Source of the DNA: an uncultured Selenomonadales bacterium
GTDB taxonomy: Bacteria; Bacillota; Negativicutes; Selenomonadales; Selenomonadaceae
Reading direction: 5' to 3'
Assembly (NCBI GenBank): GCA_946536925.1
Contig: CAMNFC010000002.1
Coordinates: forward strand, 1-64,000
Length of the DNA: 64,000 bases
In this document: piece after piece, positions 30,752 through 40,911 of the stretch
Layout of the letters: the number at the start of each line of letters is the position of its first letter
Numbering within the stretch: position 1 is the first letter of the stretch
The notes under the pieces: model-generated
Databases searched by the model: none
Seen by the model: the letters and a program-made list of their open reading frames with translations, nothing else
Told to the model about the DNA's origin: nothing
Translations under genes and position numbers: made by a program

Positions 30752-31309
30752 GTGACTTATCTGAAAAAAATTTTTGCAATGGCGATCTTTCTCGTCTTGT
30801 CAGTCGCTTCCGTTTGCAGTGCCGTCGACAGGAACGAATTCAGCTTGGGCGGCATTTATCTCAACATGCCTTATAACGACGTTTTGAAAATGTACGGGCA
30901 ACCGACAAGCCGGCCGGGCGGTTATGCGCAACTGGTCACGGACGTCATCAAATACGGCTCCGACGTGGAGATCGGTTTTCTCGGAAAGAACGTGCGTTAC
31001 GTCGTGACGACCGCGAACAACGGCTGGAAAACTCCGTCGGGTCTTCACGTCGGCATGACGATTGACGAGGCAATAAGAATTTATGGAACGGATTACAAAA
31101 TTTCGACGCGCTCTCAATCCGACATTTACGATTGGATGAAAAGCCAACCGTATTTCCCTCTTACATGGACGGGAAAAAAATACAGCTGGTCTCGCGTCGC
31201 GGAAACTTATGGATACAATCCCGGCGACACGATTTTTGTTTTGTCCGTCGTTGAAAAGGGCGGCCGAGTCTCGGCGATAGAGCTGGATCAAATCACGCCC
31301 GAATATTAA
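30752..31309 (+). CDS. Secreted hypothetical protein, 185 aa
   Basis: Signal peptide; GTG start; promoter TTGAAA-17-TATATT upstream. Confidence 0.7.
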   Translation: MTYLKKIFAMAIFLVLSVASVCSAVDRNEFSLGGIYLNMPYNDVLKMYGQPTSRPGGYAQLVTDVIKYGSDVEIGFLGKNVRYVVTTANNGWKTPSGLHVGMTIDEAIRIYGTDYKISTRSQSDIYDWMKSQPYFPLTWTGKKYSWSRVAETYGYNPGDTIFVLSVVEKGGRVSAIELDQITPEY

Positions 31310-32727
31310 TTTTTCAGCGGGATTTTCAGCGTGAAGGTCGTGCCGCGTCCGAGCTCGCTTTCGACGGAAATTTTTATGCCGTGGCGGTCGGCAATCCACT
31401 TTGCAATCGACAGGCCGAGCCCGCTGCCGTTTGCCTCGCTGACCAAATCCTCGCTGTCGATTCGGACGAAGCGGTCGAAAATTTTTTCAAGGTTCTCCGC
31501 GGCGATTCCGATGCCCGAATCCGAAATCTTCAGCAAAATATTTTTCCCGTCGCGCGCGGACGAAACTTTTATGGAGCCGCCTTCAGGCGTGTATTTTACG
31601 GCGTTGTCCAAAAAAATTCTGATCATCTGGCGGACGGTCGTCTCGTCGCCGAAAATTTTTGCCGGCTCATTTTTTTCCAGCGTGACGTTGTGGGTTTTGA
31701 CGACGGTTTTCATTTTGCTCATCACGTCGCCGACGATATCGTCCAAGTCCAAATCTTTTTTGTGAAGTTTTTGGCGGTGCTGGTCTGTGCGCGAGAGGAA
31801 CAAAAGATTTTCCAGTAGAGCCTGCATGTTTTGCGCCTCGGAGCCGATGACTTTTAAATTTTCTTTGAGGAGAGCCTCGTCAGCCGTGCCGTAAGTCTCG
31901 ATGAAGTCGATGTAACCTTTGATGACGGCGGCGGGCGTGCGCAGCTCGTGCGAGGCGTCGGAGACAAATTTTTGCTGCTGATTTATTCCGCCCTGCAAAC
32001 GATCCAACATTTCGTTCAAAGTTTTTGCCAGCTGATTAAGTTCGTCTTCGGTCTCGGAAATCGGAATGCGCCCGCTCATCTTCTCGAAGGCAATTTCCCG
32101 CGCCAACTCGTTCATGGTTTTTATCGGCGTCAAAACTCTGCGGCTCATCACGTAACCGAGCCCGATTGAAAGAAGAATCCCGAAGAAGTCGAGCATCAGC
32201 AAAATTCTATCCAGGTTCTCGAAGAGATTGACCTCGGCGGTTATCGTGCGGAAAAAATACAGCGTGACGGTCTCGCCGTCGTGAGTGTATTCCATTTTCG
32301 CGCGATAAATCAGCCCGGAGCCGACCCGCGCGACATCAAATTCGTCAAAGGAAAAAAGCGGCGGGTCGCGCAAAATTCCCGCGTCAAATTTTTCCAGCGA
32401 CGGATATTTTTCGTCCGTGTCGATAAAAACTTTTCCGTCAGCGTCCGTGACACGCAACACCACGCCCGCCACCAACGCCCCGCGAAAAGCATTCGGGTTG
32501 AAAGTCACGTAATGTTCTTCCAGCTCGACGAAAACTTTTTTCACCCGCTCCATGCTGAAGAGAATTGCTTTTTCGGCCGGGACGTAAAGCGCGTTCATGA
32601 CGCCGAGCCACATGGCGAAATTTATCACGCCGAGCAAAATCGTAAAGCAGGCCGCGTAAGCCAAAGTGATTTTCGTGGAGATGCCGAAGCTGCCGATTTT
32701 GCGTTTGATTTTTTCTGTGACGCTCAT
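31306..32727 (-). CDS. Two-component sensor histidine kinase (HAMP-HisKA-HATPase)
   Basis: SDASHELRTPAAVIKGYIDF, DNAVKYTPEGG, GSGLGLSIAKWIADRHGI. Confidence 0.95.
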   Translation of the reverse strand: MSVTEKIKRKIGSFGISTKITLAYAACFTILLGVINFAMWLGVMNALYVPAEKAILFSMERVKKVFVELEEHYVTFNPNAFRGALVAGVVLRVTDADGKVFIDTDEKYPSLEKFDAGILRDPPLFSFDEFDVARVGSGLIYRAKMEYTHDGETVTLYFFRTITAEVNLFENLDRILLMLDFFGILLSIGLGYVMSRRVLTPIKTMNELAREIAFEKMSGRIPISETEDELNQLAKTLNEMLDRLQGGINQQQKFVSDASHELRTPAAVIKGYIDFIETYGTADEALLKENLKVIGSEAQNMQALLENLLFLSRTDQHRQKLHKKDLDLDDIVGDVMSKMKTVVKTHNVTLEKNEPAKIFGDETTVRQMIRIFLDNAVKYTPEGGSIKVSSARDGKNILLKISDSGIGIAAENLEKIFDRFVRIDSEDLVSEANGSGLGLSIAKWIADRHGIKISVESELGRGTTFTLKIPLKN

Positions 32728-32827
32728 AAAAAGTGCCTTTCCGTTTTAAAAATTGTATTCGTATAATAAACAATCGGCGGCGGAATGTAAAGTCATAAAC
32801 CCACAGAAAATTTTCATAAAACTTTGC

Positions 32828-32858
32828 TTGACACGAGTCGACTCCCGTGCGGTATAAT
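32828..32858 (+). promoter_or_regulatory. Promoter of aldehyde dehydrogenase gene with 19-bp spacer carrying a dyad
   Basis: TTGACA - CGAGTCGACTCCCGTGCGG (19 bp) - TATAAT; GAGTCGACTC perfect palindrome. Confidence 0.7.
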
Positions 32859-32889
32859 ATGTGAAATTATTTTTGAGAGGGATTCTTCA

Positions 32890-34377
32890 ATGGCATCGGT
32901 TCCGAAGAAAATTTGGCAGGATTCGTACCAGCTTTACATCGGCGGACAGTGGCGCGACGCTGAAGGCGGCAAAACTTTCGACGTGTACAATCCGGCCAAC
33001 GGCTCCTTCATGTGCAAGGTCGCAGCCGCAAGCAAACAAGACGTCGACGAGGCGGTCAAAGCGGCCTGGAAAGCTTTCCCCGAATGGAAGAAAACTTCCA
33101 TAACCGAGCGCGCGACCATTCTCCTCAAAATCGCAGACATCATCGACGCGAACAAAGAGCACCTGGCAATGATCGAGACGCTCGACAACGGCAAACCTAT
33201 CCGCGAGACAATGAACATCGATATCCCCATGGGCTCGGATCATTTCCGCTACTTCGCGGGCGTCATTCGTTCCGAAGAAGGCTCGGCCAACATGATCAAC
33301 GAAAATACTTTGAGCCTCATCCTCAACGAACCAATCGGTGTCGTCGGACAAATCGTCCCATGGAATTTCCCGTATCTCATGGCGGCGTGGAAATTGGCAC
33401 CGGCTTTGGGCGCGGGCGACTGCATCGTCTTCAAGCCGTCGAGCACAACTTCTTTGAGCGTCCTGGAACTCATGAAGCTCATCGAAAAAGAATTGCCGCC
33501 CGGCGTTTTGAACATCGTCACGGGCAGCGGCGGCAAAACCGGCCAATATCTCCTCGATCATCCCGACATTTGCAAGTTGGCGTTCACCGGCTCGACGGAG
33601 GTCGGTTATTCCGTGGCGGACGCGGCGGCAAAAAAACTCATTCCCGCGACGCTCGAACTCGGCGGCAAATCCGCGAACATTTATTTCGACGACATGCCTT
33701 GGGAAAAAGGCGTCGAGGGCGCGTGCCTCGGAATTCTTTTCAATCAAGGTCAAGTTTGTTGCGCGGGCTCCAGAATTTTTGTGCAGGATACAATCTACGA
33801 CAAATTCCTCGCGGCGATCAAAGAAAAATTCGAGAGCGTCAAAGTCGGTCTGCCTTGGGAACCCGAAACTCAAATGGGTAGCCAAATCGACAACCGCCAG
33901 CTTGAAAAAATTTTGAACTACGTCGAGATCGGCAAGGCTGAAGGTGCACAAGTCATCACGGGCGGAAAGAAAGCCAACGTCGCGGGCGGCGAGAACGGAG
34001 CTTTCATGCAGCCGACGATTCTGGCCGACGTGAACAACAACATGCGCGTTGCCTGCGAAGAAATTTTCGGCCCCGTGGCCGTCGTCGTCAAATTCCACGA
34101 CGAAGAAGAAGTCATCCAAATGGCAAACGACAGCGAATACGGTTTGGGCGGCGCGGTCTGGACGAAAGACATCAATCGTGCGCTCAGGGTCGCTCGTGCA
34201 ATCGAGACGGGCAGAATGTGGATCAATACTTACAACGAACTGCCCGCGGGCGCACCTTTCGGCGGCTACAAAAAATCCGGCATCGGGCGCGAAACCCACA
34301 AGCTCATCATGAACGCTTACACGCAGAAGAAAAATATTTTTATCAGCCTCGGCGAAAAACCCACGGGACTTTACTGA
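32890..34377 (+). CDS. NAD-dependent aldehyde dehydrogenase
   Basis: FTGSTEVGYSVADAAAKK, LELGGKSANIYFDD, FNQGQVCCAGSR catalytic Cys region. Confidence 0.96.
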   Translation: MASVPKKIWQDSYQLYIGGQWRDAEGGKTFDVYNPANGSFMCKVAAASKQDVDEAVKAAWKAFPEWKKTSITERATILLKIADIIDANKEHLAMIETLDNGKPIRETMNIDIPMGSDHFRYFAGVIRSEEGSANMINENTLSLILNEPIGVVGQIVPWNFPYLMAAWKLAPALGAGDCIVFKPSSTTSLSVLELMKLIEKELPPGVLNIVTGSGGKTGQYLLDHPDICKLAFTGSTEVGYSVADAAAKKLIPATLELGGKSANIYFDDMPWEKGVEGACLGILFNQGQVCCAGSRIFVQDTIYDKFLAAIKEKFESVKVGLPWEPETQMGSQIDNRQLEKILNYVEIGKAEGAQVITGGKKANVAGGENGAFMQPTILADVNNNMRVACEEIFGPVAVVVKFHDEEEVIQMANDSEYGLGGAVWTKDINRALRVARAIETGRMWINTYNELPAGAPFGGYKKSGIGRETHKLIMNAYTQKKNIFISLGEKPTGLY

Positions 34378-34449
34378 TCCTTCGGCGCGGAGAAAATTTT
34401 CTTCGCAAAAAAAAATTTGACCGGCAGTCATCGACCGTCGGTCATTTTT

Positions 34450-35706
34450 TTATTTCAAGTTCAAATATTTGTCGAGCCACGCGGCCACAGCCTCGCCGAT
34501 GAAACGTTTGCCGTCAGCGTCGGGGTGCAAGCCGTCAATCGACAGAGTTTCAATCAGATTTCCTTTGTCGTCGGTGAGCTTTTCGTTCACGTCGATGAAA
34601 TATTTTCGGGAGCGAACCCAATCGCAGATGATGCGTCGGTTTTCTTGCCAATCGGCGGGCGGAACCTCGATGAAATTTACTTTTTGGATTTGCGCGGGAT
34701 TTAGCGGCGTCGGCGTGAGGAACACGGGCTTGATTCCGTTTTGCTCGCATTTGTATTCCAGAGCCGCCAAATTTTCTACGGATTCGCGGCCGCCGATGTT
34801 CGCACGATAATCGTTGACGCCGGCCATGATGAAAAGAATTTCGGGGCGGAAAGGCAAAACGTCGTTGTCGAAGCGTTCCAAAATTTCGGCGGTGGTGTCG
34901 CCGCTGCGTCCGAGATTTTTTATCGGAATGGCGCAATACGTTTCCCAGTTGTAAATGACTGTCGAGGGCGGGACGGAAATTGATCCGCCGCCGTGAGTTA
35001 TGCTGTCGCCCAAAGCGCAAAATCTGACTTGGTGCTTGACGGTGAAGCTGTTCGCGGAATTTTTTTCCGACCAACGAGTGAGCGGCTGACCGTCCGCCGT
35101 GAACGCGCGCAACCGCCAAAAATATTCGCCCTCGTCGAGCACGGGCTGCTTGTCATAAAAATCAAAGTCGTCGTCCTGCTCCTTCGAATGCGTAAAATAT
35201 CGGCGAACAATTTTTCCGTCCTTGATGAGTTCAATTTCATAATAATCCGCGCCGCTCGTCGGAATCCACGAATACACGGGATAAATCGGCGGATAATTCA
35301 TTTTGTCAAATTCTGTCGTCGTGCGCGGGGAATTCGGGTTGGTGTCCAGCGCGACGATCGGCAATTTTTTTTCAAGCGTCGTTCCTTCCAGCGAAAGAGC
35401 GTTGACTTGAAATTTCGCGTTCAAATTTTTTACGGGCAACTCGATTCCGTTGGTGTACGAGTAAAAAGTTTCGCCCTCGATAAAAATTTCGTACTTGACG
35501 GCACCGGGCACGATATCCCAACATAAACGCAAAATTTTTTCTTCGCGAGGAACAATTTCTTCGTTCGTGTCGTAAAGTTCGTCGACGGCGGCGGCTTGCG
35601 TTTGTGCGACGTGAATTTTTTTTTCCGAGCGGTCGCCGAAATTTATAAAGCCGAAATTGGAAATGCAAAGGATGACGGCCAAAACAATCGGCGCAAATTT
35701 CAGCAT
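34450..35706 (-). CDS. Secreted SGNH/GDSL-type hydrolase
   Basis: ALGDSITHGGGS (block I), IMAGVNDYR, SIDGLHPDADG (D-x-x-H). Confidence 0.88.
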   Translation of the reverse strand: MLKFAPIVLAVILCISNFGFINFGDRSEKKIHVAQTQAAAVDELYDTNEEIVPREEKILRLCWDIVPGAVKYEIFIEGETFYSYTNGIELPVKNLNAKFQVNALSLEGTTLEKKLPIVALDTNPNSPRTTTEFDKMNYPPIYPVYSWIPTSGADYYEIELIKDGKIVRRYFTHSKEQDDDFDFYDKQPVLDEGEYFWRLRAFTADGQPLTRWSEKNSANSFTVKHQVRFCALGDSITHGGGSISVPPSTVIYNWETYCAIPIKNLGRSGDTTAEILERFDNDVLPFRPEILFIMAGVNDYRANIGGRESVENLAALEYKCEQNGIKPVFLTPTPLNPAQIQKVNFIEVPPADWQENRRIICDWVRSRKYFIDVNEKLTDDKGNLIETLSIDGLHPDADGKRFIGEAVAAWLDKYLNLK

Positions 35707-37337
35707 TGCAATTCCTCCCACCGCAAATAAAGTCCGTCGATCTCCGCGATTTTTTCTGCGTGCGCGGCCGCCAATTCCGTCAATTTTTCCGGCAAACTCG
35801 CGCGGTTTATCTCGTGCTCTATCATCTTCAGCTCCATCTCCGCCATTTTTATTTGCGCCTCGACTTTTGCGATTGCCTGCTCGTTCGGTTTGGGCGCGGA
35901 AGATTTTTTTTCAACGGCGGTTTTCGTTTTCGGCGGGGAAATTTTTTTCTCCGTCGCCGCGGCAAATTCTATTATTCGCGTCGCCACTTTGTCAAGCAGG
36001 TATCGATCGTGCGTCACGATTAAAATTGTCCCGTCGAAATTTTTCAGCGCGTCCTCGATTGCTTCGCGTGCCGGCAAATCCAAATGATTCGTCGGCTCGT
36101 CCAAAATTAAAAAGTTTGCGCCCGTCAAAATTAATTTCGTCAACGCAACGCGGGTTTTTTCTCCGCCCGACAAATCAGCTATCGGTTTCTCGACGACTTG
36201 CGCGAACAAATTCAATTTTGCCAGCTCCGAACGCGCCCGGCCTTCCGTCAAACCAAATTCGTTGTTCAATTCTTCCAGCGGCGTGAAATTTTCGTTCAAT
36301 TCCTCGTGGCCTTGAGAAAGATAGCCGATTTTCACGCGGTTGCCGATTTTTATTTCGCCCGAATCAGCTTTGAGCTCGCCGACGATAATTTTCAGCAGCG
36401 TGGACTTTCCGACGCCATTTCGACCGATGAGCCCGATTTTTTCGCCTTTGAAAATTTCCGCGCCAAAATTTTTTATCACGTCCTTGAAGAAAATTTTTTC
36501 CAAGATAAGCACGCGATTTGCCGATTCCGAAGCGTCACCCAAATTTATTGAAGATTTTTCTGTCGACGGCGGCTTTTCCAGGCGTTGCATTCGGTCGAGA
36601 AGAGTTTGTCGCCCGCGAGCCTGCTTTGCTTTGACGCCCGCTTTATTTCGTCGCACAAAATCTTCCAGCTTCGCGATTTCTTCCTGCTGTTTTTCGTAAG
36701 CTTTGAGTTCTGCCTCGCGTTTTTCACGTTTGAGCCGCACAAATTTTTCGTAGTTGCCGGGATAGAGCGTCGCGCGAAAATTTTCCATGTCTAAAATTTT
36801 TTCGACGCAATTTTGGAGGAAATGTCGGTCGTGGGTGACGGCGATGACCGTTCCGCGATAATTTTTCACGAAATCCTCCAGAAATTCAATCGAGTAGATG
36901 TCCAGATGATTTGTCGGCTCGTCGAGAATCAAAATTCGCGGTTCATGCAACAAAGCTTTGGCCAGAGAAATTTTTGCACCCTCGCCGCCGCTGAAATGGT
37001 TCGGATTCTTTTCAAGGTCGCTTTCCGTGAATCCAAGGCCGAATAAAATTTTTCGCGCCTGAAATTTTTCTACGCCGACCAAAAGCATCTCGTCAAGGAG
37101 AGTTTCGGCAAAAAATTTCGGTATTTGCTCGACGAAGCCGATATCTTCCGCGCGAAGCCCAAAAATTGTTCCCGCGTCAAAATTTTCCGCGCCCGTCATG
37201 ATTTTTACCAGCGTGGACTTTCCCGCGCCGTTTTTGCCGACGATTCCGACTTTTTCGCCGTCAACGATCTTAAAAGTCACGTCGCGGAAAATTAATCGTT
37301 CGCCATAAAATTTTGTAACGTTGTCGAGTTGAATCAT
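35700..37337 (-). CDS. ABC-F family ATPase
   Basis: Two ABC ATPase domains without TM; signature SGGEGAKISLAKALL and SGGEKTRVALTKLIL; linker between. Confidence 0.93.
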   Translation of the reverse strand: MIQLDNVTKFYGERLIFRDVTFKIVDGEKVGIVGKNGAGKSTLVKIMTGAENFDAGTIFGLRAEDIGFVEQIPKFFAETLLDEMLLVGVEKFQARKILFGLGFTESDLEKNPNHFSGGEGAKISLAKALLHEPRILILDEPTNHLDIYSIEFLEDFVKNYRGTVIAVTHDRHFLQNCVEKILDMENFRATLYPGNYEKFVRLKREKREAELKAYEKQQEEIAKLEDFVRRNKAGVKAKQARGRQTLLDRMQRLEKPPSTEKSSINLGDASESANRVLILEKIFFKDVIKNFGAEIFKGEKIGLIGRNGVGKSTLLKIIVGELKADSGEIKIGNRVKIGYLSQGHEELNENFTPLEELNNEFGLTEGRARSELAKLNLFAQVVEKPIADLSGGEKTRVALTKLILTGANFLILDEPTNHLDLPAREAIEDALKNFDGTILIVTHDRYLLDKVATRIIEFAAATEKKISPPKTKTAVEKKSSAPKPNEQAIAKVEAQIKMAEMELKMIEHEINRASLPEKLTELAAAHAEKIAEIDGLYLRWEELQC

Positions 37338-37433
37338 TGCTTGGCCTCTAAAGTTTTTTTTCATGATAGCAGAAAAAATCTTCCGCGTCGACAAAATTTT
37401 TCCTCGTGATATAATTTCAGCGAGGTGATGACG

Positions 37434-38072
37434 ATGAAAAAGATTTTTTTGAGCACACTGGCCGTTTTTATCCTCTGCGTCCAAAATTTTTGCTGCGCGG
37501 CGACGATTGAGAGCAAAAACTTCAACGGAAACGAAAATTTGATTTATCCCGTCGTGCACGTCGCAGATTCTTCCGCCGAAAAAAAAATTAACGTCGCGAT
37601 TGTCGCCGAGATCGACAGATTTTTGACGGGAATTTATCGAAACGCGCAAGTCAACGGTTTTCAAGTCGCCGATGTCCGCACAAATTTTGAAATCGCCTGC
37701 AATGAGGCCAGAAATACCGTGATTTTGAGTTTGCTTTTGACGGAGAGCAATTATTACAAGGGCGCGGCTCATCCGTCGACTTTTTTGCACGCGATGAACT
37801 TCAATTTGTCGAACGGCGAGCTGATCGACAAAAATTATTTGCTTGATGTCGGCTCAGGCGTCCCCGAAAGTCATTTCGTCGCCAAATTGGAGAAAAAATT
37901 GCGCGAAAAGGTCGAGCGCGAAAAAATTTTCCTTTTCGATAACGTTTTTCCGCTAAAAAAGCTCCCAGAAAACTTTTATTGGGACGAAAACCTTCATTTG
38001 CATTTTATTTTCCAACAATACGATATCGCGCCGTACGCAGCGGGAATTATCGACGTGGATATCGACGCTTGA
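37434..38072 (+). CDS. Secreted DUF3298/DUF4163-like protein
   Basis: Signal peptide; YYKGAAHPSTFLHAMNFNLSNGELI pattern. Confidence 0.7.
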   Translation: MKKIFLSTLAVFILCVQNFCCAATIESKNFNGNENLIYPVVHVADSSAEKKINVAIVAEIDRFLTGIYRNAQVNGFQVADVRTNFEIACNEARNTVILSLLLTESNYYKGAAHPSTFLHAMNFNLSNGELIDKNYLLDVGSGVPESHFVAKLEKKLREKVEREKIFLFDNVFPLKKLPENFYWDENLHLHFIFQQYDIAPYAAGIIDVDIDA

Positions 38073-38082
38073 GCAAAAAAAT

Positions 38083-38116
38083 GGAGCCGTTCGAGTTGAA
38101 CAGCTCCTTTTTTTTG
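38083..38116. terminator. Bidirectional terminator
   Basis: GGAGCcGTTC-loop-GAACaGCTCC with flanking A/T runs. Confidence 0.8.
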
Positions 38117-38131
38117 TTTCCGAATGAAAAA

Positions 38132-39436
38132 TTACTTTTGAACAGCCATTGCAGCCGCGATTGCCGCACCGAGACCCGATCCGCCGTTGTCAAGTATCGT
38201 ATCAACCTGCGCGGCGTCTTCTCCGAGTAATTCGCTCAAAGCTTTTGTGATATTTTCTTTTGCAAGCGGCATTTTTTCATAAACTGAGCCGTCAACAGCC
38301 ACGTGTTGGTGAACAATCTTGCCTTTGCCAGCGCGTTGCCAGATAATCGCGACGAATGACGCCGCAACCAGCCTTGCAGAACGAATTACGATAACTTTTG
38401 CAAGTTCGCGGACTTTTTTCACGTCTTCAAGGTCAAGTTCGCGTCCAACCTTCGCCATAATGATATCCGAAGCCTTCGTGAGCTTTTCCGAGTCGTCAAG
38501 AATCATCATCGACATATCAACGGAGGTCAGAGCGTATTTTTTGCCTTTTTCGCCCAAAAGTTCGGCAATCGCCATGCCAAAAAGCTCTCCCATGTAACGA
38601 CCCGATACCATTTTCTCAAAACGCTGCTCACCGGGCTTTTCGGAGCCTTCATCGTACTCTTTATCGAAACGATTGGGCATCAACTTCATAAAATTGCCGC
38701 ATTCGAGGTTCAAAATCATTCCGCCGAGGCCTACGCCGTTCGGATCGTGGATTGAAGGCTCAAGATAGCAAGTATTGTGCCCCGTAGCGTAAATTGAGCC
38801 GATAAAAATGTCCGGAGTCTTGTAAGCCGCGCTCAAAAGGACTGCAACGGTGTCATTTAGGACTGCAACGGGCACAATGTTATCCGCGCCGCGACGTTTG
38901 AGGGCTTCGACGAGCAAATCGTTTGCAATTTCGCCTTCAACGCCTTGAGTGGCAAATTCTTTCGTCCAAATGATTAAACGCGCGTTATAAAGGTTACTTT
39001 GCGTCGACGGGAAAGAAAAAGTGTGTCCGAGATAAAATTTTGTCTCGTGATCGCCGTCAACAGCCTCGTCAATCAGTTCTGCGATGAAATCGAACATCTG
39101 TTCGGCGGTTGCGTCCTTGCAAATGTAATCGTATTCGCCGGGAACGATTAAAGGGCGTCCGACGCGCTTAATAATCTCATATTTGCCGCCGCCGTCCAAT
39201 TTGATCCGAAAAACGCGAACATTTGTGCCTCCGAAGTCCAAAGCGAGGTATTCGCCCGTTTCTTTGCCGCTCGGAAGGCCAACATACGATTTGAGCATGC
39301 GCATGGACGAAAGAGACACGTCGCGGAGCCCCAACTGCAAATCTTGACGGAAACTGGCCGCAATTTCGTGGAGACGCTCGCCGCCGATTGTAAATTCCGC
39401 CAAAATCTCTTTGAATTGCTGTTCGTTAAACGCCAT
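38132..39436 (-). CDS. Eukaryotic-type hexokinase family protein
   Basis: LALDFGGTNVRVFRI, FSFPSTQSNLYNARLIIWTKEF, ILDNGGSGLGAAIAAA; two-domain hexokinase pattern. Confidence 0.9.
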   Translation of the reverse strand: MAFNEQQFKEILAEFTIGGERLHEIAASFRQDLQLGLRDVSLSSMRMLKSYVGLPSGKETGEYLALDFGGTNVRVFRIKLDGGGKYEIIKRVGRPLIVPGEYDYICKDATAEQMFDFIAELIDEAVDGDHETKFYLGHTFSFPSTQSNLYNARLIIWTKEFATQGVEGEIANDLLVEALKRRGADNIVPVAVLNDTVAVLLSAAYKTPDIFIGSIYATGHNTCYLEPSIHDPNGVGLGGMILNLECGNFMKLMPNRFDKEYDEGSEKPGEQRFEKMVSGRYMGELFGMAIAELLGEKGKKYALTSVDMSMMILDDSEKLTKASDIIMAKVGRELDLEDVKKVRELAKVIVIRSARLVAASFVAIIWQRAGKGKIVHQHVAVDGSVYEKMPLAKENITKALSELLGEDAAQVDTILDNGGSGLGAAIAAAMAVQK

Positions 39437-39486
39437 AGAAGATTTCCCCCTTCAACACTCAAAAAAATCCCACAAACGAATTATAA

Positions 39487-39662
39487 CACGTCAAAAAAAA
39501 TTTTACAGCGTCAAAACATTTTTACGGCGAAAAAAACATTTTTACAGCCTCAAAACAGTTTTACGGCGAAAAAAACATTTTTACAGCCTCAAAACATTTT
39601 TACGGCCAAAAAATCATTTTTTCAGCCTCAAAACACTTTTACGGCGTCAAAATATTTTTTCA
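39487..39662. repeat. Tandem array of about nine 19-20 bp A/T-tract monomers (39-bp alternating dimer)
   Basis: Monomers such as CAGCCTCAAAACATTTTTA and CGGCGAAAAAAACATTTTTA read directly. Confidence 0.92.
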
Positions 39663-39743
39663 ATCCGCAAAGTGACGATTGACAGGCAAGATTAAACGTG
39701 ATAGCTTTGAAAAAACAATTTTTAACAGTGGAGGCCTAAAAAA

Positions 39744-40907
39744 ATGCGCAAAACTTTGTTTACAAGCGAATCTGTGACGGAAGGACACCCCGATAAGGTC
39801 GCGGACAGGATTTCAGACAGTATTTTGGACGAAATTATAGAAAAAGACCCGATTGCCCGCGTGGCGTGCGAAACTTTGGTCACAACCGGCCAAGTTCACG
39901 TCGTCGGCGAAATTTCCACCCATTGCTACGTTGATATCCCGAAAATCATCAGAAATGCCATTCGAGACATCGGTTACACGAATTCTGCTTACGGTTTCGA
40001 CGCGGATACCGTCGGAGTGCTCGTTTCTCTCGATGAACAGTCGCCCGATATCGCTCAAGGCGTAAATAATGCCTTTGACGACAAAAATGAGATCGGCGCG
40101 GGCGATCAAGGCATGATGTTTGGCTACGCAACCAACGAAACGCCCGAATTTATGCCTTTGCCCATATCTTTGGCGCATAAACTCGCTCGTCGGCTTGCTG
40201 AAGTCCGAAAAGTCACCCGCGAGGTCGATTATCTGCGTCCCGACGGAAAAACTCAAGTTACAATCGCTTATGAAGGCAGAAAACCCGTTTCAGTCGACAC
40301 AATCGTCATTTCAACGCAACATAACCCCGAAATTTCGCTTGAACAGATAAAATCGGATATGATCGAGCACGTCATTAAAAAAATCGTTCCGAATGAACTT
40401 TTGACGGCTGAAACAAAAATTTTCGTCAATCCGACGGGAAAATTCGTTATTGGAGGCCCGCAAGGCGACAGCGGCTTGACAGGCAGAAAAATCATCGTCG
40501 ACACGTACGGAGGCTGGGCTCGGCACGGCGGCGGTGCTTTCAGCGGCAAAGATCCCACAAAAGTCGACAGAAGTGCGAGTTATGCCGCTCGATACGTCGC
40601 AAAAAACATTGTGGCCGCAAATTTGGCCGATGAATGCGAAATTCAGCTCGCTTACGCTATCGGAGTCGCCGAACCCGTCAGTATTCGCGTTGACAGCTTC
40701 GGAACCGCAAAAATCGACGAAAAACTCATCGAAAAGCTCGTAAAAGAGAATTTTGACCTTCGTCCCGCAGGAATTATCAAAATGCTCGACTTGAGACGCC
40801 CGATTTACAAAAAAACTTCCGCTTACGGGCATTTCGGCCGCACTGACGTCGATTTTCCATGGGAACGCACCGATAAAGCCGACGTTTTGAAAAAATTTAG
40901 GAGTTGA
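39744..40907 (+). CDS. metK: S-adenosylmethionine synthetase
   Basis: [32 protein letters not shown]; promoter TTGACA-17-TAGCTT upstream. Confidence 0.98.
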   Translation: MRKTLFTSESVTEGHPDKVADRISDSILDEIIEKDPIARVACETLVTTGQVHVVGEISTHCYVDIPKIIRNAIRDIGYTNSAYGFDADTVGVLVSLDEQSPDIAQGVNNAFDDKNEIGAGDQGMMFGYATNETPEFMPLPISLAHKLARRLAEVRKVTREVDYLRPDGKTQVTIAYEGRKPVSVDTIVISTQHNPEISLEQIKSDMIEHVIKKIVPNELLTAETKIFVNPTGKFVIGGPQGDSGLTGRKIIVDTYGGWARHGGGAFSGKDPTKVDRSASYAARYVAKNIVAANLADECEIQLAYAIGVAEPVSIRVDSFGTAKIDEKLIEKLVKENFDLRPAGIIKMLDLRRPIYKKTSAYGHFGRTDVDFPWERTDKADVLKKFRS

Positions 40908-40911
40908 GACA

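Noticed and set aside
32887-34431. 514-aa minus-strand ORF
   Set aside because: Antisense to aldehyde dehydrogenase, which is unambiguous.
39487-39662. CRISPR array
   Set aside because: Monomers are contiguous 19-20 bp units without unique spacers, and there are no cas genes.
39344-39695. Overlapping ORFs with 13-residue repeats (TFLQPQNSFTAKK)
   Set aside because: Arise because the 39-bp DNA repeat is a multiple of three; they overlap the hexokinase start antisense and have no clear SD.
39437-39743. SAM riboswitch upstream of metK
   Set aside because: The region is filled by the tandem repeat and promoter; no SAM-I-like core was seen.
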